Origin: Acridotheres tristis
Taxonomy: Eukaryota; Chordata; Aves; Passeriformes; Sturnidae
Direction: 5' to 3'
NCBI GenBank assembly: GCA_037013685.1
Contig: CM072888.1
Span: forward strand, 1,655,034 to 1,719,033
DNA: 64,000 bases
Below, piece by piece: positions 1 through 11,300 of this stretch. The notes under the pieces are model-generated. The model was not told the DNA's origin. It did not search any database and was given only the letters and a program-made list of their open reading frames with translations. A program made the translations under genes and the position numbers. How positions within the stretch are numbered: the first letter of the stretch is position 1; every line of letters starts with the position of its first letter.

Positions 1-2873
1 CTTCCATCTTTTCAGGGACCTCCCAGCTGCAAAGGCAACACACAAGAAAGAAATCTGACTTTAAAAACCCCTGAGCTCTCAAAGTAACCACTACAGGCTG
101 GTGTGGGAGCCTCCACAGAGGATGGATGAGCCCCAGCACAGGGATCACTCTCACCTTCACCATTCCCACAGGGAGGGGTGTGCCATACCTGCATCTAGAG
201 GTTTATAATCTCCACCTAAAATTGTTTCTAATTAAAGTGAGTTCTTGGCTGATGCTTGGCAGAGAGGATTAAGATGTGAGTGGTTCCCACCAGGTTCTCT
301 TGGGATCTGTGTCACCTTGGAACACCAAAGGGTGCATGACCAAACTTGTGTAAGGTTCTGTCTCCTTACAGTGAAAGAAAGAAGCAAAAATATTCAGCTA
401 CATTGTACAAAATTCTCTTTTTTTTATATATATATATGTATATATATATATACACACACACAAAACCCCATATTGGACAAATTCACCAGATCTGAGTTTT
501 AAAAAGTTGCTTGTAGAAGGGTGTTGGATTTTGTTTTCTCTGCTGGCTTTAGGCAGTGCTGTCCCAGGGAGTGGACACCAGGCACCGTGTTTTGGGAAGC
601 AAACCGAGGCACTGAGGAGCAGGGAAGGGCTTGGAGCATTTTTTTCCAGGTACTGCCTGCAACGTGCTGGGAACTGAGGCTGGGGAAAAAAGCACCATCC
701 CCTCAGTGCTCCTGCTGGGAAGGGAAAAGCAGGAGGGAGCCACACAGGAGAGGCAGGTAAACATGTGCATTGATTGAAACATAAACAAGGCTGGGGGGTT
801 TTTTTTGTGCAATGTCTGTTAAAATAACGTTTTTGTGTTAAAAACGTTGGGAAGTGCAGCAGAGAAAATCCAATGGAACACCTTCCTGCAACAAAACACT
901 TCCATGGCTAGAAACCAAAGGAAAATGCAGCTGGAGCAGCTTACAACATCTGCCAAGGTTTGGCTTTTCCCATCCCCGTCCTCTCCCACCCCCATATTAC
1001 AAAACATTGGTGCTGGGTTTTGATTTTTATTACTAAATGGGCTCCTCTGCAGTTCATAGACAATCACGGGCGAATTGGAAATTCCATTTTATACAAACAG
1101 CTCAAAAAAAACCGGTGGGAGTGAAGTATGGTTAGGAAACACAGCTCAGGCTGGGATCACCGTGTGTGGAGGGACAGGAGGAGCAGGTCAGAGCACCCCC
1201 CTGGAGTGCAGCATCCCCCTCCCCAAAAAAACATACAGCAGCTGAATACACAAAGGTAATGTCCACAAAATTAAGTTTTTCATGCTATTCTACTTTCCTG
1301 TGCTCTCCAATCCATGTGCCATGGCCAGGTAGGGAATGCTGAGGTATATTCCAACAGAGATACCTGCACCCAGAGGAAAATCCATCTCTGGAAAGGGCTT
1401 TCTAACCCCTTCTCCCCCCCCATTTTTATTTTTGTTTTTGCATAAAGCAAGTGCTGTGCAGGAATTTCCCCCAGCTCCCATCACTTCCAATTGATCCCAG
1501 ACCATAGATGACACCCCCATTTTTTAGGCACTTTTCCAAGGGAGTTGTCACTTTGCTGAATCCATTTTTGTGTTCTGGCCCGCTCCACCCCCTCCCTGGC
1601 CCCCAGTCAGAGTCAGGGAACAGTTTCTCCTCTAAGTCCAATTGATATTTTTTTTTTCCCCCCTATGGAAAATTTCCTGTGTATAAAATGACAGAGGAAA
1701 TGTTTAGTTCAAGAGGAACAGCCTGACTTGGCAGTTTTGCAAGACAGAAGATGGCTCTTTAGTATTTAAAACTAATTTCACAATTCAAATTGGACTTTTT
1801 TTGAAGTATACGAATGAGACATAAATATAGGCTTATCAATCTGCTTAAAAATTTCATTCACATCATGGAAAATGTTTTTCATTTATTAAAAATATCACAT
1901 TTGGAGACTAGAAACAGTAAAGTGCATGAAAAGTTTCAAATAGAAATTCAAGAAAATCTTATAGCAGCAAAAAAGCAGAATAAAGAAAAACTTAAAAACA
2001 CAGACACGACCTTTTCCTATCGCTGTGCCTTTTTTTTTTTTTTTAACATTAAGCAGCCAAACAGGGTTTTTTTTTTCAGAAAATTGCATCATGTTTAATG
2101 CCTCTTGAGGCACAAGGTTTTGAACTGGCCACCCAGAGCATTAAAAGGAAAGAAAACAAGGATTTCCAACACATCCAAAGAGCAGTAACATTTGGGAAGG
2201 AACCAGCAGCTTTTTACTTCAGCCCTGACTGACAACAGCTCCCAAAGAAATTGGAATCAGGAGGATTTAGAGCTCGAATTTCATCACAGATACTTGGCTA
2301 TCTTTGGTTTTCTGATAGTATTGAGATGAGGGGCAGGGCCATGCTGCCAATCATTTCTAGTCAGGAATTAAGTGCTTTGCTAATGTGCAAAATTAATGTT
2401 GGATGCAGAGTTGAGTCTCCATTTTGGATTCAAACGAACAGTATGTCTAATATTCTTCCTACAAAACAAGCATCTCTAGTTTTGTTCTTCTTTCTCCTAA
2501 AAGGTTGGCTCAATTTGCCACGTTCTGGGAAAAAGCATTACCTTGAAACACGTTAAATGCAAATTTTTAAATCTCTTTTGTCCATTTAGAAGTGCAGCTT
2601 CCTACTGAAAAGAAAAAGCCAGTTTAAAGTAAAATTAAAAAAAAAAAAAAAAGAAACCACAACAAAAATTAAATTAAAAACCTGGAAAGGGGAATAATAC
2701 TTTGGTTCCAGCCCTAGTGCCAAATGATACCAATATGCACCAAAATGTGCAAAAATCTCATATGAAACACATAAGGAAAGGAGCTCGAAGAAGCAGCTGC
2801 AGGTTGGCCATACTTCACTCCTATACAGTGGGATTTACAAGTGTACAGGTCCGTGGGGCAGGCGAGGGCAGCA
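1..2873 (-). other. CNOT6L: CNOT6L 3' untranslated region (proximal part)
   Basis: This stretch lies directly downstream of the CNOT6L stop codon (TAG, complement of 2874-2876) with no acceptable coding exon, so it is read as 3' UTR. It is AT-rich with many A/T runs. Possible minus-strand AATAAA signals are at 1882-1887, 1425-1430 and 1026-1031, and an ATTAAA at 2094-2099; none is clearly dominant. Mammalian CNOT6L has a 3' UTR of several kilobases, so the transcript may continue beyond the left edge. A TG/TA dinucleotide tract and one Pumilio-type motif lie at 421-464. Confidence 0.7.
421..464. repeat. TA/CA dinucleotide microsatellite
   Basis: A run of alternating TA, broken by one TG step, is followed by about five CA units. 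On the CNOT6L mRNA strand it reads UG repeats then UA repeats, followed by a poly-A-like run. The TA part is self-complementary and could form a hairpin. The complement of 447-454 is TGTATATA, which fits the Pumilio consensus TGTANATA. Confidence 0.9.
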
Positions 2874-3089
2874 CTACCTGCGGGCGGGCAGGTGCACGCC
2901 GTTCACCAGCGGCGGCAGCAGCGGCGGCTGCAGCTCCAGCTGCGTCAGCAGCGAGAAGTGGTCCGAGGGGATGTGCGGGTGAGGGCAGCCCGTGATGTTG
3001 TTGTCCACCAGCCACTGCGGGTCCAAGGGCCCCAGGACTCCCAGCACGTTCATGTGAGTGTTGGAGTAGAAAATGTAATCAATCACACC
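2874..3089 (-). CDS. CNOT6L: CNOT6L exon 12 (last coding exon)
   Basis: Encodes residues 480-550 and the TAG stop. It begins GVIDYIFYS and ends VHLPARR. It carries catalytic D483 (in VIDY) and H523 (in PSDHF), the last two active-site residues of the nuclease fold. The acceptor CCCACAG precedes GGT GTG. The C-terminus LLPPLVNGV has one more proline than the human protein. Confidence 0.97.
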   Translation of the reverse strand, partial: GVIDYIFYSNTHMNVLGVLGPLDPQWLVDNNITGCPHPHIPSDHFSLLTQLELQPPLLPPLVNGVHLPARR

Positions 3090-6000
3090 CTGTGGGGAGA
3101 CAGAGACAGCGTGCTGAGGGCACCATCCGGCCTCGTTAAACCAGGCAATGGGCACAGCAGAGTGGCAGAGCTGGGGCTTACCTTGAAGTCGAAGGTGTAA
3201 TTGGTGTAAGGCATCAGGTTGTTGTCGTAGGCGCTCTTGAGCTGGAAGCCGTGTGTGATCCTGCCCTCCGAGGCTCCGTTCTTGCCGTTGCCGCTGAAGT
3301 TCATCAGACACTCGTTGTAGCGCAGCTCCTTGAAGTCCTTGTGGTTGTCGGCCACTATGCCATTGCTCAGGTACTCCACCACGCCTGTTGGCAAGGGCAA
3401 GGGTTAGGGAGCGGCTCTGAACGACAGCTCTGGCCTGGGCACGTTAAAAACCACCCAGCCACCACGGGATCAGAGTTAGCAAAGCAAACCCCTCTCCTTA
3501 GAAAGTCTTCATCTTTCCATCGTTTCCTACTTCTTATTGCTGATACAGGCACGGGCGTTTATTTAATGATTTATTTACCACCTAACTGTGCTTTCCTACG
3601 TTTCTGTACGTGCAGCCAGCTCTCCTGGAGTGTCCAGCTGAGCGCAAAAAGCAGACGACTCAGCCAGAGAAATCACCTTCTCTTCAGCCACATTTCCAAA
3701 GGCAGCTGTTCCTAGGAAAGCTTTCATCCCTGCCTCCCCTGGGGAGTGCAGAACAACCCCACTGCCTCCAGTGGAAGAAGTGGACTCGAACATTGTAAGA
3801 AGGTAAGTTAAAAACCAGGCCAAAAAGCCAGCCTTACCTGAATCAGGTAGCGAGTTGAGATCTGCACACAGCACCAGAGGGATAGAGTTGGGATCTGCTG
3901 TCGGGCTACTGGGCCTGCTTGAGGCTTTCTCCAGGATGTTTTTCAGCTCTGAGACGAACATCATGGTCTGGATGAGTTTCACATCTGAGTATTCGGGGTC
4001 CCAGTGCATGTGGGCATTGGCCACGATGAGCAGCTGCTTGTCCACGTGAAGCGACTTCATACCTGGATAAACAAATTCAGCAGTGAAAGGTTCTGTGAAT
4101 GCAGCGCGTTCCTGCTTGTTCCTACTCAGGGTAGCTCCTTGTAGCTCCTCAGGGCTCAGGGTCAGACACACCAGGTGTGTTTTCATTGCTTAAACCTGCT
4201 GAAGTGCCTGTCAACAGCCCAGGAAGCTCCTTCCAGCCCTGGAATTTCTCCTCTTCTGAAGCCACAAAAACCCCAGTCATGCAGACAGAGCAGGGTGGCA
4301 CTTTTTCCTGTGTTGGAATTGTCTGCTGCATCTAATCCAACTTGATGAAAATGTGACAGTCAGTCAATCAAGAGGCAGGAAAGGAGACCTGATCATCTCC
4401 TCTTTCCACATCAGTACTTTAGCACTGGGGAGGGTGGAAGGAGACAATCCAGGGCAGGAAAGGAGAGTTGGAAATAGAAGTTGAACACTGTTGACAACTA
4501 CTGGTAAGAGCAAATGTGTGTAAACACAGTGACCTTGGGAAAGCTGAGCTGCTCAAGCAGAATGTAACAGAGTAGGTAAGCAGGGATAAAAGCTTGAAAG
4601 GAGAAAAGCAAATGCTGGGCATCTTGCTGTGAGCACAACCAGACCACGTCACCTGTGCCTGTGTGATGGGCTGCAGTTGGCTGCACCACCACCAGGAACA
4701 GCATGGATTACCTGGGAATAACTCATGCCTGTCTGTGGAGCTGCCTATCAGTGAGCACCCCACAGTTATACTCACTTGCTCCAAACAACTCCTTGTGCAC
4801 CTCCAGCACCACGGCGACTCCGATGTTGTCCTTGGTCATGACTCTGTTCAGCATGGCCTCCGAGCCCTCCGAGTTGGCCATGGCCACCTGGTTGAACTCC
4901 ACCGTGTGCTTCTGCACCAGCGTGAACCTGGGCAAGGGGGAGAGACCCACGGTGAGCAGCTGTCACCACAGCCCCCATGGCATGTCCCCATCTGAAACCC
5001 AGCCCTTGTCTGCTCCCACAGGCAAACCACTCTCTCTTCCAAACCACTCCAGCTGGTTCTAGACACGACCCCAGAGCTGCCTTTTTTCTTTTTGGAAGCA
5101 GTGAAAACTCTGAGGGGCAGCTCAGGCTTTGGGAAACTTCCATCCTAATTACTGGAAGCTGTTCTGAGGTTTTAGTGTAGATTGCACAAGCTGCTGGTGC
5201 CCCTTACTTTTCAGTTTTGAAGAATATGGCACAGCCATCCACATGCTTCTTCTCCTGCTCGGACATGATTTTGGCACGTGACTTTGGAGAAAAGAATCCG
5301 TCGTATCCCCGTTCTTTCAAGGCTGGCAGGAAAAGGGTGAAGTATTGCTCCGTTTCCACTTCCTGGAATTGTACACAAACACCTCAGGCTAAAGAAGTGA
5401 AGGAAAGCAAGAAACCCTTCCTTGTGCCTGCTCTGGCTTGCAGTCAGAAAAGCTGCATAATCCATGTCACTTCCTAGACTAACGGCATGCTGGGAACTGA
5501 TGTGCCTTCCTGCATTTCCTGGAATCCCTCCCAAAGGTAAAGTGACAGGTGTATTTTGAATAGCAGTAGACCACACCTGATATGTTTGACACTGGATTAT
5601 GGACACACAGCTTGCACTGGGAAGACCTGGAATTTGCTATCGAGCAGGTGACTGTGGTGTTCCCATAGGGAACATTTCATCCTAAAGGTGGTGGTTCATG
5701 TTTTGTGTTTCTGGTGGAATATGCAGTTATTTGGAATTACCTGAAGACTAATGATATCTGCATCACAGTTGACGATTTCCTCCATGATTCCCTTTTTCCT
5801 GTACTCCCAATTGAGTGCCCAAGACGGGCAGTAGCCATAGAGCTGCCGGGTGGCGTATTTATCACACAACACATTGTAACACATAACTGTAAATGAAGCT
5901 GCAAGGAGACACAGAAACAAAGGCAAAGGTGGTCAGCCTCTGGAGATGGGACAAGAGCAGCTGGAGGAGCTGTGACAAAGCCTTCCACGGAAAAGAAATG

Positions 6001-8361
6001 CCCAGCATGCCGTTCAAATGACAAAAATGGTATTTACAGCACAGCCACGTGTTAATGTTTCTAGTCCGAATGAACAAATTGCTGTTTTCACTCTGATCCG
6101 GGAAAATGAAGCCCAAGACAAGCTTCCCAGTGTGTCACCCTGTGAACACAGGGAGAAGAACTACAGATTTACCTGAGGGCAGAATTTGGTCTCGTTCTTT
6201 TAAAGTAATCCATGGCCTTGGAGGCAGCTGCTCTGGATGAACTACAAAAAAAAAAATTAAACCGGTGATTAATTCAGAGTTTCTATTTGTAAGTTACAAT
6301 TTCTAAGTCAAAGTGATGACTGAACAATAATGTGTTGTTCATCCCCAACTCCCTAAGTCTTCAGGGGAGGCAAAAATCATTTAAATGAATAGGTCTAGTA
6401 AGGGAAAAATTGTCATTTGTAGGATTCGTGACTACTTTTGTCTCTTGTTTTCAGATGTAGAAGCACCACTGAAATACTCCAGCACACTGAATAATCTGCT
6501 GAAGAAGGAGGGCTAAATCCTGGCACGGTTCAGCCCTCCCTTCTCCAAGAACCTCACCCTGCATCCATCATTCCAGCCAGCAGTGCCTTAACTTGGGAGA
6601 CAGCAAAGGAGGCAAAGCAGAAGGTTCAGTTACAGAACCACAAAGCAGGACTGAAGTCAGGTACTGCATGTTCTTAATGGCTTTGGTGTTTCTCGAGCTA
6701 AATTTGACATTGTGCTTGCATTCAAATGATTATTTCTGGTGGGGAGAACGAAAATGGTTTCAGCAAGGCAGACTCTGCCCTTGGTTGGTAATTGAAGGGT
6801 TTCAAGCAGAATAGAGAGAACATTTGGCTGTAACAGGGGGGAACCTTAGACAGCACACATCAGCCTCTTGCACTGTGTGTGAGGGTGTGTTCCAGGATAT
6901 GACTGGAGCCAGCTGACAAAAACACTCAATAGGGAAGAAATCCTGTCCCTCCAGTGGTCCAGAGTCTTCCTTTAGCAGCACATCCCACTTTGGAAGCCTT
7001 TTTGCCCACCAGACCCAGAGGACTGTACCTGCTAGATTGTCAAGCATGTAGTTCAGTAGCTTTCGGGTTCCGTCTGGATCCTGGTAGAGGCTGAGAATAT
7101 CTTGGGATAAAGGATTGCCTGCCAACAGCACAAAACAACAGCAGGGGGATCAGCTGCCTGCCTTTCTCAAGCCTTTCCACCCAAAGAAAATCTCCCAGAA
7201 TGAGAACAGACAAATTAACTCAGCAGGTTAAAGGGTTTATTTCCCTGACTGCAGATTTGAAATGAGCTCCTAAGGAAGTTTAGCAGCATTAAGAAAGACA
7301 AGCATTGTTTTCCCAACTGCCTGGCCATTTTTGCTACCAACTTAATGCTTAAAATAACCTGTCAGAAAACCTTGAGGTGATAGAGGAAGGTTTTGAGCCC
7401 AGCCCCATCAAGATTCCTGAGAACTCATAGGAATATGGAACTGGAAAGAGCTCACCTTTCAAACCCAGGGTTTGCAGCTGGAAGAGCCGTCCAAGTTCAT
7501 AAGGCAAAACCCGTAACAGATTGTTATTTAAAAGCAATTCCCTGCAGCAAATGCAAAAACACTCTGGGTGAGTATTACTGCAGAAGAAACTCCTAAGGTG
7601 CTGTACACTGCTAGTCCTCAAAGAGAACACTTTTCACCCTGAATTTTATTATGGCAAGATATGCCAGTCTTCCCGTGTCAAAGCACAACTGAAATACATT
7701 CATTAGGGGAAAAAAAAACCCCAAGATGAAATCAGTGATATATCAACAATCAGAAAAAAAGCCCAGTGAACCCAAGAGTAATTATTAGAACAGAAGCTCT
7801 GCACCAGCCTGGAGTTTTTCAGGATTATTTGAAATACAAGGACAGGAAACAAACTGAAACTCTCGGTACTGATCCCATGATAGCGACTTTTTTTTTTTTT
7901 TTTTATCCGAAGTTAACCAGAATAATTGCCCTCACCTGAGAGACACCATGTTTCCTAGTTCTGCTGGTAAACTTCTGAGTTTATTGGATGACAGATCCAG
8001 GTAAACCAGATTGTGAAGCTTGGCAATATCAGGTGGAATGCGAGTAAGGTTGTTGTCATTGAGGTGCAGAGCAGTCAGGTGTGTCAGCGACCACAGCGAC
8101 GTACTCAAGCTCCGCACTCGCCCTGCAAGAGCAAAGCAAGGAAGAACCTCCTCACTCTGGAACCAAAGCACTGGACACAGCTTGGATCTGGAGCAGTGTG
8201 GGGCACCAATTGTGGGAATTGAAACCCCAGCCAACTCACCCGAGATCTCTAATTCAGCCCAGTGTGACTTCTTCCCGTTGGCCACCTCTTCCGCTGACAT
8301 GATGGTGTAAATTCTGCGAGGATCTGGAGGATCATATTTTTCCTTTGGCATCCCTGTTAGT
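2874..8361 (-). CDS. CNOT6L: CNOT6L coding region, CCR4-NOT deadenylase subunit (11 coding exons)
   Basis: Eleven exons on the minus strand join in frame, with GT-AG sites throughout, into 550 residues starting MPKEKYDPP. The product is an Mg-dependent 3'-5' poly(A) exonuclease of the CCR4-NOT complex. Residues about 52-150 form leucine-rich repeats that bind CNOT7/8 in the family; residues about 183-550 form the endonuclease/exonuclease/phosphatase domain. The residues matching the known human catalytic set are all present: E235, H354, D404, N406, D483 and H523. Human CNOT6L has 555 residues; the difference is the missing MRLIG-type start, one residue fewer near 343 and one extra proline near the C-terminus. 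VETEQYFTL and the VHPEQLPPRPW segment separate it from the paralogue CNOT6. I chose MPKEK as start because no in-frame upstream ATG is found nearby; it is also the start of human CNOT6. Coordinates give the span; exons are listed separately. Confidence 0.97.
3182..3384 (-). CDS. CNOT6L: CNOT6L exon 11
   Basis: Encodes the end of split glycine 412 and residues 413-479 (VVEYLSNGIV to YTNYTFDFK), inside the nuclease domain. The donor AAG|GTAAGC is strong. It is separated from the last exon by only 92 nt. I versus G in SNGIVAD is a substitution relative to the human protein. Confidence 0.97.
3838..4062 (-). CDS. CNOT6L: CNOT6L exon 10
   Basis: Encodes residues 338-411 (MKSLHVDKQL to LNSLPDS), with split codons at both ends. 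It holds H354 (in NAHMHW), D404 and N406 (in CADLNS), the central metal- and phosphate-binding positions of the nuclease. Near residues 341-345 (LHVDK) it is one residue shorter than the human protein. Confidence 0.97.
4776..4927 (-). CDS. CNOT6L: CNOT6L exon 9
   Basis: Encodes residues 287-336 (FTLVQKHTVE to HKELFGA), with the first base completing lysine 286 and the last base starting serine 337. Donor A|GTGAGT, acceptor CCCAG. Central nuclease domain, almost unchanged from mammals. Confidence 0.96.
5208..5362 (-). CDS. CNOT6L: CNOT6L exon 8
   Basis: Encodes residues 235-285 (EVETEQYFTL to CAIFFKTE). The first residue, E235, matches the catalytic glutamate E240 of human CNOT6L. The YFTLFLPALKERGYDGF stretch distinguishes CNOT6L from CNOT6. 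Acceptor TTCCAG|GAA; donor AA|GTAAGG. Confidence 0.97.
5741..5898 (-). CDS. CNOT6L: CNOT6L exon 7
   Basis: Encodes residues 183-234 (SFTVMCYNVL to DADIISLQ), the start of the nuclease domain with the conserved MCYNVLCDKYATRQLYGYCP signature. Acceptor TTGCAG|CT; donor CAG|GTAATT. Confidence 0.97.
6173..6241 (-). CDS. CNOT6L: CNOT6L exon 6 (linker exon)
   Basis: A 69-nt exon encoding residues 160-181 (HPEQLPPRPW to DQILPS), the linker between the leucine-rich repeats and the nuclease domain. It is preceded by a poly-T/TTGTAG acceptor. This linker is the least conserved part between CNOT6 and CNOT6L and fits CNOT6L here. Confidence 0.95.
7029..7118 (-). CDS. CNOT6L: CNOT6L exon 5
   Basis: Encodes residues 130-158 (NPLSQDILSL to YMLDNLA), the cap after the leucine-rich repeats. 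The codon for glycine 129 is split across the acceptor and that for valine 159 across the donor (GCA G|GTACAG). Confidence 0.96.
7456..7541 (-). CDS. CNOT6L: CNOT6L exon 4
   Basis: Encodes residues 101-128 (ELLLNNNLLR to LQTLGLK), the later leucine-rich repeats. Acceptor GCTGCAG|G; donor AAA G|GTGAGC. Confidence 0.97.
7936..8122 (-). CDS. CNOT6L: CNOT6L exon 3
   Basis: Encodes residues 39-99 (RVRSLSTSLW to GNMVSL), most of the leucine-rich repeats, with repeated LxxLxLxxN patterns (LTALHLNDN, LVYLDLSSN). This surface binds the CAF1 subunits CNOT7/8 in the known complex. Donor AG|GTGAGG. Confidence 0.97.
8240..8361 (-). CDS. CNOT6L: CNOT6L exon 2 with start codon
   Basis: The exon starts at 8361 after CTTTCAG and begins ACTAACAGGGATGCC. 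The start codon is the ATG at 8351-8349 (GGGATGC, purine at -3). It encodes residues 1-37 (MPKEKYDPPD to AELEIS). The ten bases before the ATG read in frame as the end of an arginine codon, then Leu, Thr, Gly, resembling the RLIG that precedes MPKEK in human, but without an aligned in-frame ATG after splicing to the inferred exon 1. Confidence 0.93.
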
Positions 8362-11300
8362 CTGAAAGATCATCACAACTGTTACTCCACAGCATTCCTT
8401 CCTTCCTTTCTATCCCACCATGAGCTGACCTTTCCCAGGGATACCCCTCAGCAACACCTCCCAGAGTTTATGCACAAGAAATATTGGGCCGCCAAGCAGG
8501 TGCTCACACCTGGGCAGAATTCTGGGATGGAAAAGAGCATTTCTTCCTAGGGAGCTGGGGTTTCTGCAGTCACCTGCTGGGTTTCCCAGTTTATTCCCCC
8601 TAACCCATGGAGTTGTTTGCTGTGTGCACAACCTGCAGACAAGATCAGAGTGTTCTGCTGCTCCCTGATTGCTCCCTCCTGTAGCTTGCACAGGGAACCA
8701 AGGATTGAAGCCAAGGCTCTTAATTTCAGACCAAGTCCCGCTTCTCCACTGCACTTATACAAGGCTTGAAATTACAGTCTGAGGGGGAATTAGCTCCATT
8801 TTCCCATTAACTACCCAGCTTTTGTGTTTTGTTCTTTGTCATGCTCAGGATCAGTCAAGGCCTTTTTATTCCTAATGGCCCAGAAGCCATAAAGAGAGCC
8901 CAGGTAAAGTTCCCATTTAGCTGTTCTGGGGCACAAAGGGCTCCAGCCCAGTGCAAAATGTGAATATCAAAAGGTTAAGGACGAGCCTGTGCACACCAAA
9001 TTCACCCAGTTCTCCTGACTGTCAGAAGGGAGCTCTGATGTCCCATTCAAAAACCATCCACTTGCCAGGGGGTACAGGGAGAGATTTTGTTCCTAGGCTG
9101 TTGTGCTGAGCAGAACAGTGTGTGATTAAAAACACGAAGGTTAGCAGAGTTTGTTTTTGGGTCTTTGCTGGGTCTTTTCCTCCCCAGACACACAAAACCC
9201 ACGAGCCTTGATTTTAGACAAATCCAAAGCAGCTGCTGCAGAGGATGCAGCTCTTCCCTCGTACACACATCTCTCCTACAGCCAGCTGCAGTAGCTGTGG
9301 GGCTCTTCAAACAGCTCCACCTTGAATTGAAGTAACAAACTGAGGGTTTTGTTCAGCCAGTCCAGCTATCCCAAGATCCCAGTCTCCCTTTATAAGGGTC
9401 AAGTCGTGCAGTGTTTCCCAGTTGATGCTGGCAGCCAGGCCAGTGTTCCAGCACGGAGCAGGAGCTGTCAGGGCTGTCCCCTGCCAAGGGTCTCGGTTAC
9501 AGGGCTGCTCTTCCTTCCCTGATGAATGCCTGAGCAAACTGCAGGGGCAAATGTGAGCCCCACATCTAATTATAGTCCCTGTCATTTCCAGGTGAAGTCA
9601 CACGGCCAGCAGAGCTATGGGATAAGAGGATTCTGTGCTCACCCTGCCTGGCACGGGGCCATGAAGAGAACCAGTTACTTAAGGACAAGGGATTAGACCT
9701 GAAATCCTTCCATCTTCATCCCAGAACCCCAAATTCAGAACGGTCCTTCCCCCTTCCCACAGGCAGGCTGTGCTTTGGGAGTGCCCAGTCTCTGGTGCTT
9801 GCATTTTGCTGGATTTATCTTTGCTCTTCAGGTGCTGGTGTGAAAGGGGGGAGCACTTGAACAGACTCCTCACAGCTCCTGCCAGGCCACAAGAACTCTA
9901 TTCTCTGTCAGATCTTAAACTGATCTGTACCTCTACAGCACCTGGACCCAAGATATGCAGACTTTGCTGTCCAAAACCCAGGATTTGGGTGAGTGCTCTG
10001 TGATGAGTCCTTAAAACCACGGTGCTGGGATCACCTGAGCCACCCCTTGCCCATCCCCAATGACCACTGACCCCCTGACACCATGTGAAAGCTCTGGGGT
10101 TGCTCCTCAGCAGGGCACCCAATTAAATGCTGCTGAAATTTGGCTCGTTAAGAGGAGGGCTCTGCCCGTGTAGAGCCATGTGTGCCTGTCAGGGGCCTTC
10201 AGAGAAGTGAGCCCTGAGCTGGGAGGCGAAGGACACGCTCATTTTTCAGCTGTTAGTCACTTTAATATTGCTTTGAAATAGTGGTGAGTCAAACAGGCAG
10301 CAGTGTCATTGCCACAGTTACAGAAATGGGAAAACAAACCTAAATCAAATGCACTTTTTTTTTCTTTCTGCATCACAGCAACATTGAGCAAGACTTGAAA
10401 ATCACCGTGTGTAGTTTTTTTCTTAGGCAAAAAATTAATTCTGCCTGGGTTCCCATCTCCTGCCATTCCTATCTCCCACTCTGCTTGTCCTGGAACTAAA
10501 ACAATATCCAGAAATCCCAATCTGTTTTGGAGCTACACTGAGTTCCCTGAATCTGTTAACCCCAAAATCTGATGTGCATCAGTGCAAATTCTGACAGGCT
10601 TTTCTCCTAAAGGCTCCCCTTGGAAAACTTCTGAAGCTACTAAAACTTGCTCTCAGCTACAGATCCAACCTTGGAAACTTAAATAGTGTGACCCTGATTT
10701 CATGTAAATTAAAGGAAACCTGGGGATGAGGACATCAGTGTGTTACTAAGAACAGTATTTAAGCTCTGGGGGTTCCTGAAGTAACTCTTGGGGTCCAAGT
10801 CCATCCCCAAAAACCCAGAGGTGACTGCCAGAACAGGATTATTCAGTTAGAACCCCAGATGTGGTCCTGGGTGATCTAAGCAGCTGTCTGAGGTGGATAT
10901 ACAAAGGACCAGGAGCAGGTGCTGTGTTTCCACCAGTAGGTCTGTGCCTGCCCTTTCCTTGGACTTTTGGGGTTTATGCTGTTTTATTTGCTAGGGTTTA
11001 AAAAAAAAAATAATGGAATGCTACTGAAGGTGTGAAGAGTGTCAGAGAAGAAAAGTTTAGCGACTGGGTTGCAGCAGAGGCTTTTAATATGAAGAAATGT
11101 TTTTTGGGCAACAAACAACAGGAACTTCAAACACACAGTCCCTTCCCCAAAGGGTGCAGAAGGTGCATTTCTTAAACTACAGTGACCATGAGATGTTTTG
11201 TTCAAGTTCTTTCATAGCTCAGTGCATAAATGAGGAGGCAAATGGAGAAGAGCTGTGCCTGCATCCTGCTGCAGCCCTGTGCTCATGGATGTTTGGCACA

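Larger units (their letters stand above)
3090..8239 (-). other. CNOT6L: CNOT6L introns 2-11
   Basis: The ten short introns are 3090-3181, 3385-3837, 4063-4775, 4928-5207, 5363-5740, 5899-6172, 6242-7028, 7119-7455, 7542-7935 and 8123-8239. All use GT-AG. I see no further gene or recognisable mobile element in them, only short A/T runs such as the T run at 7889-7904. Confidence 0.9.
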
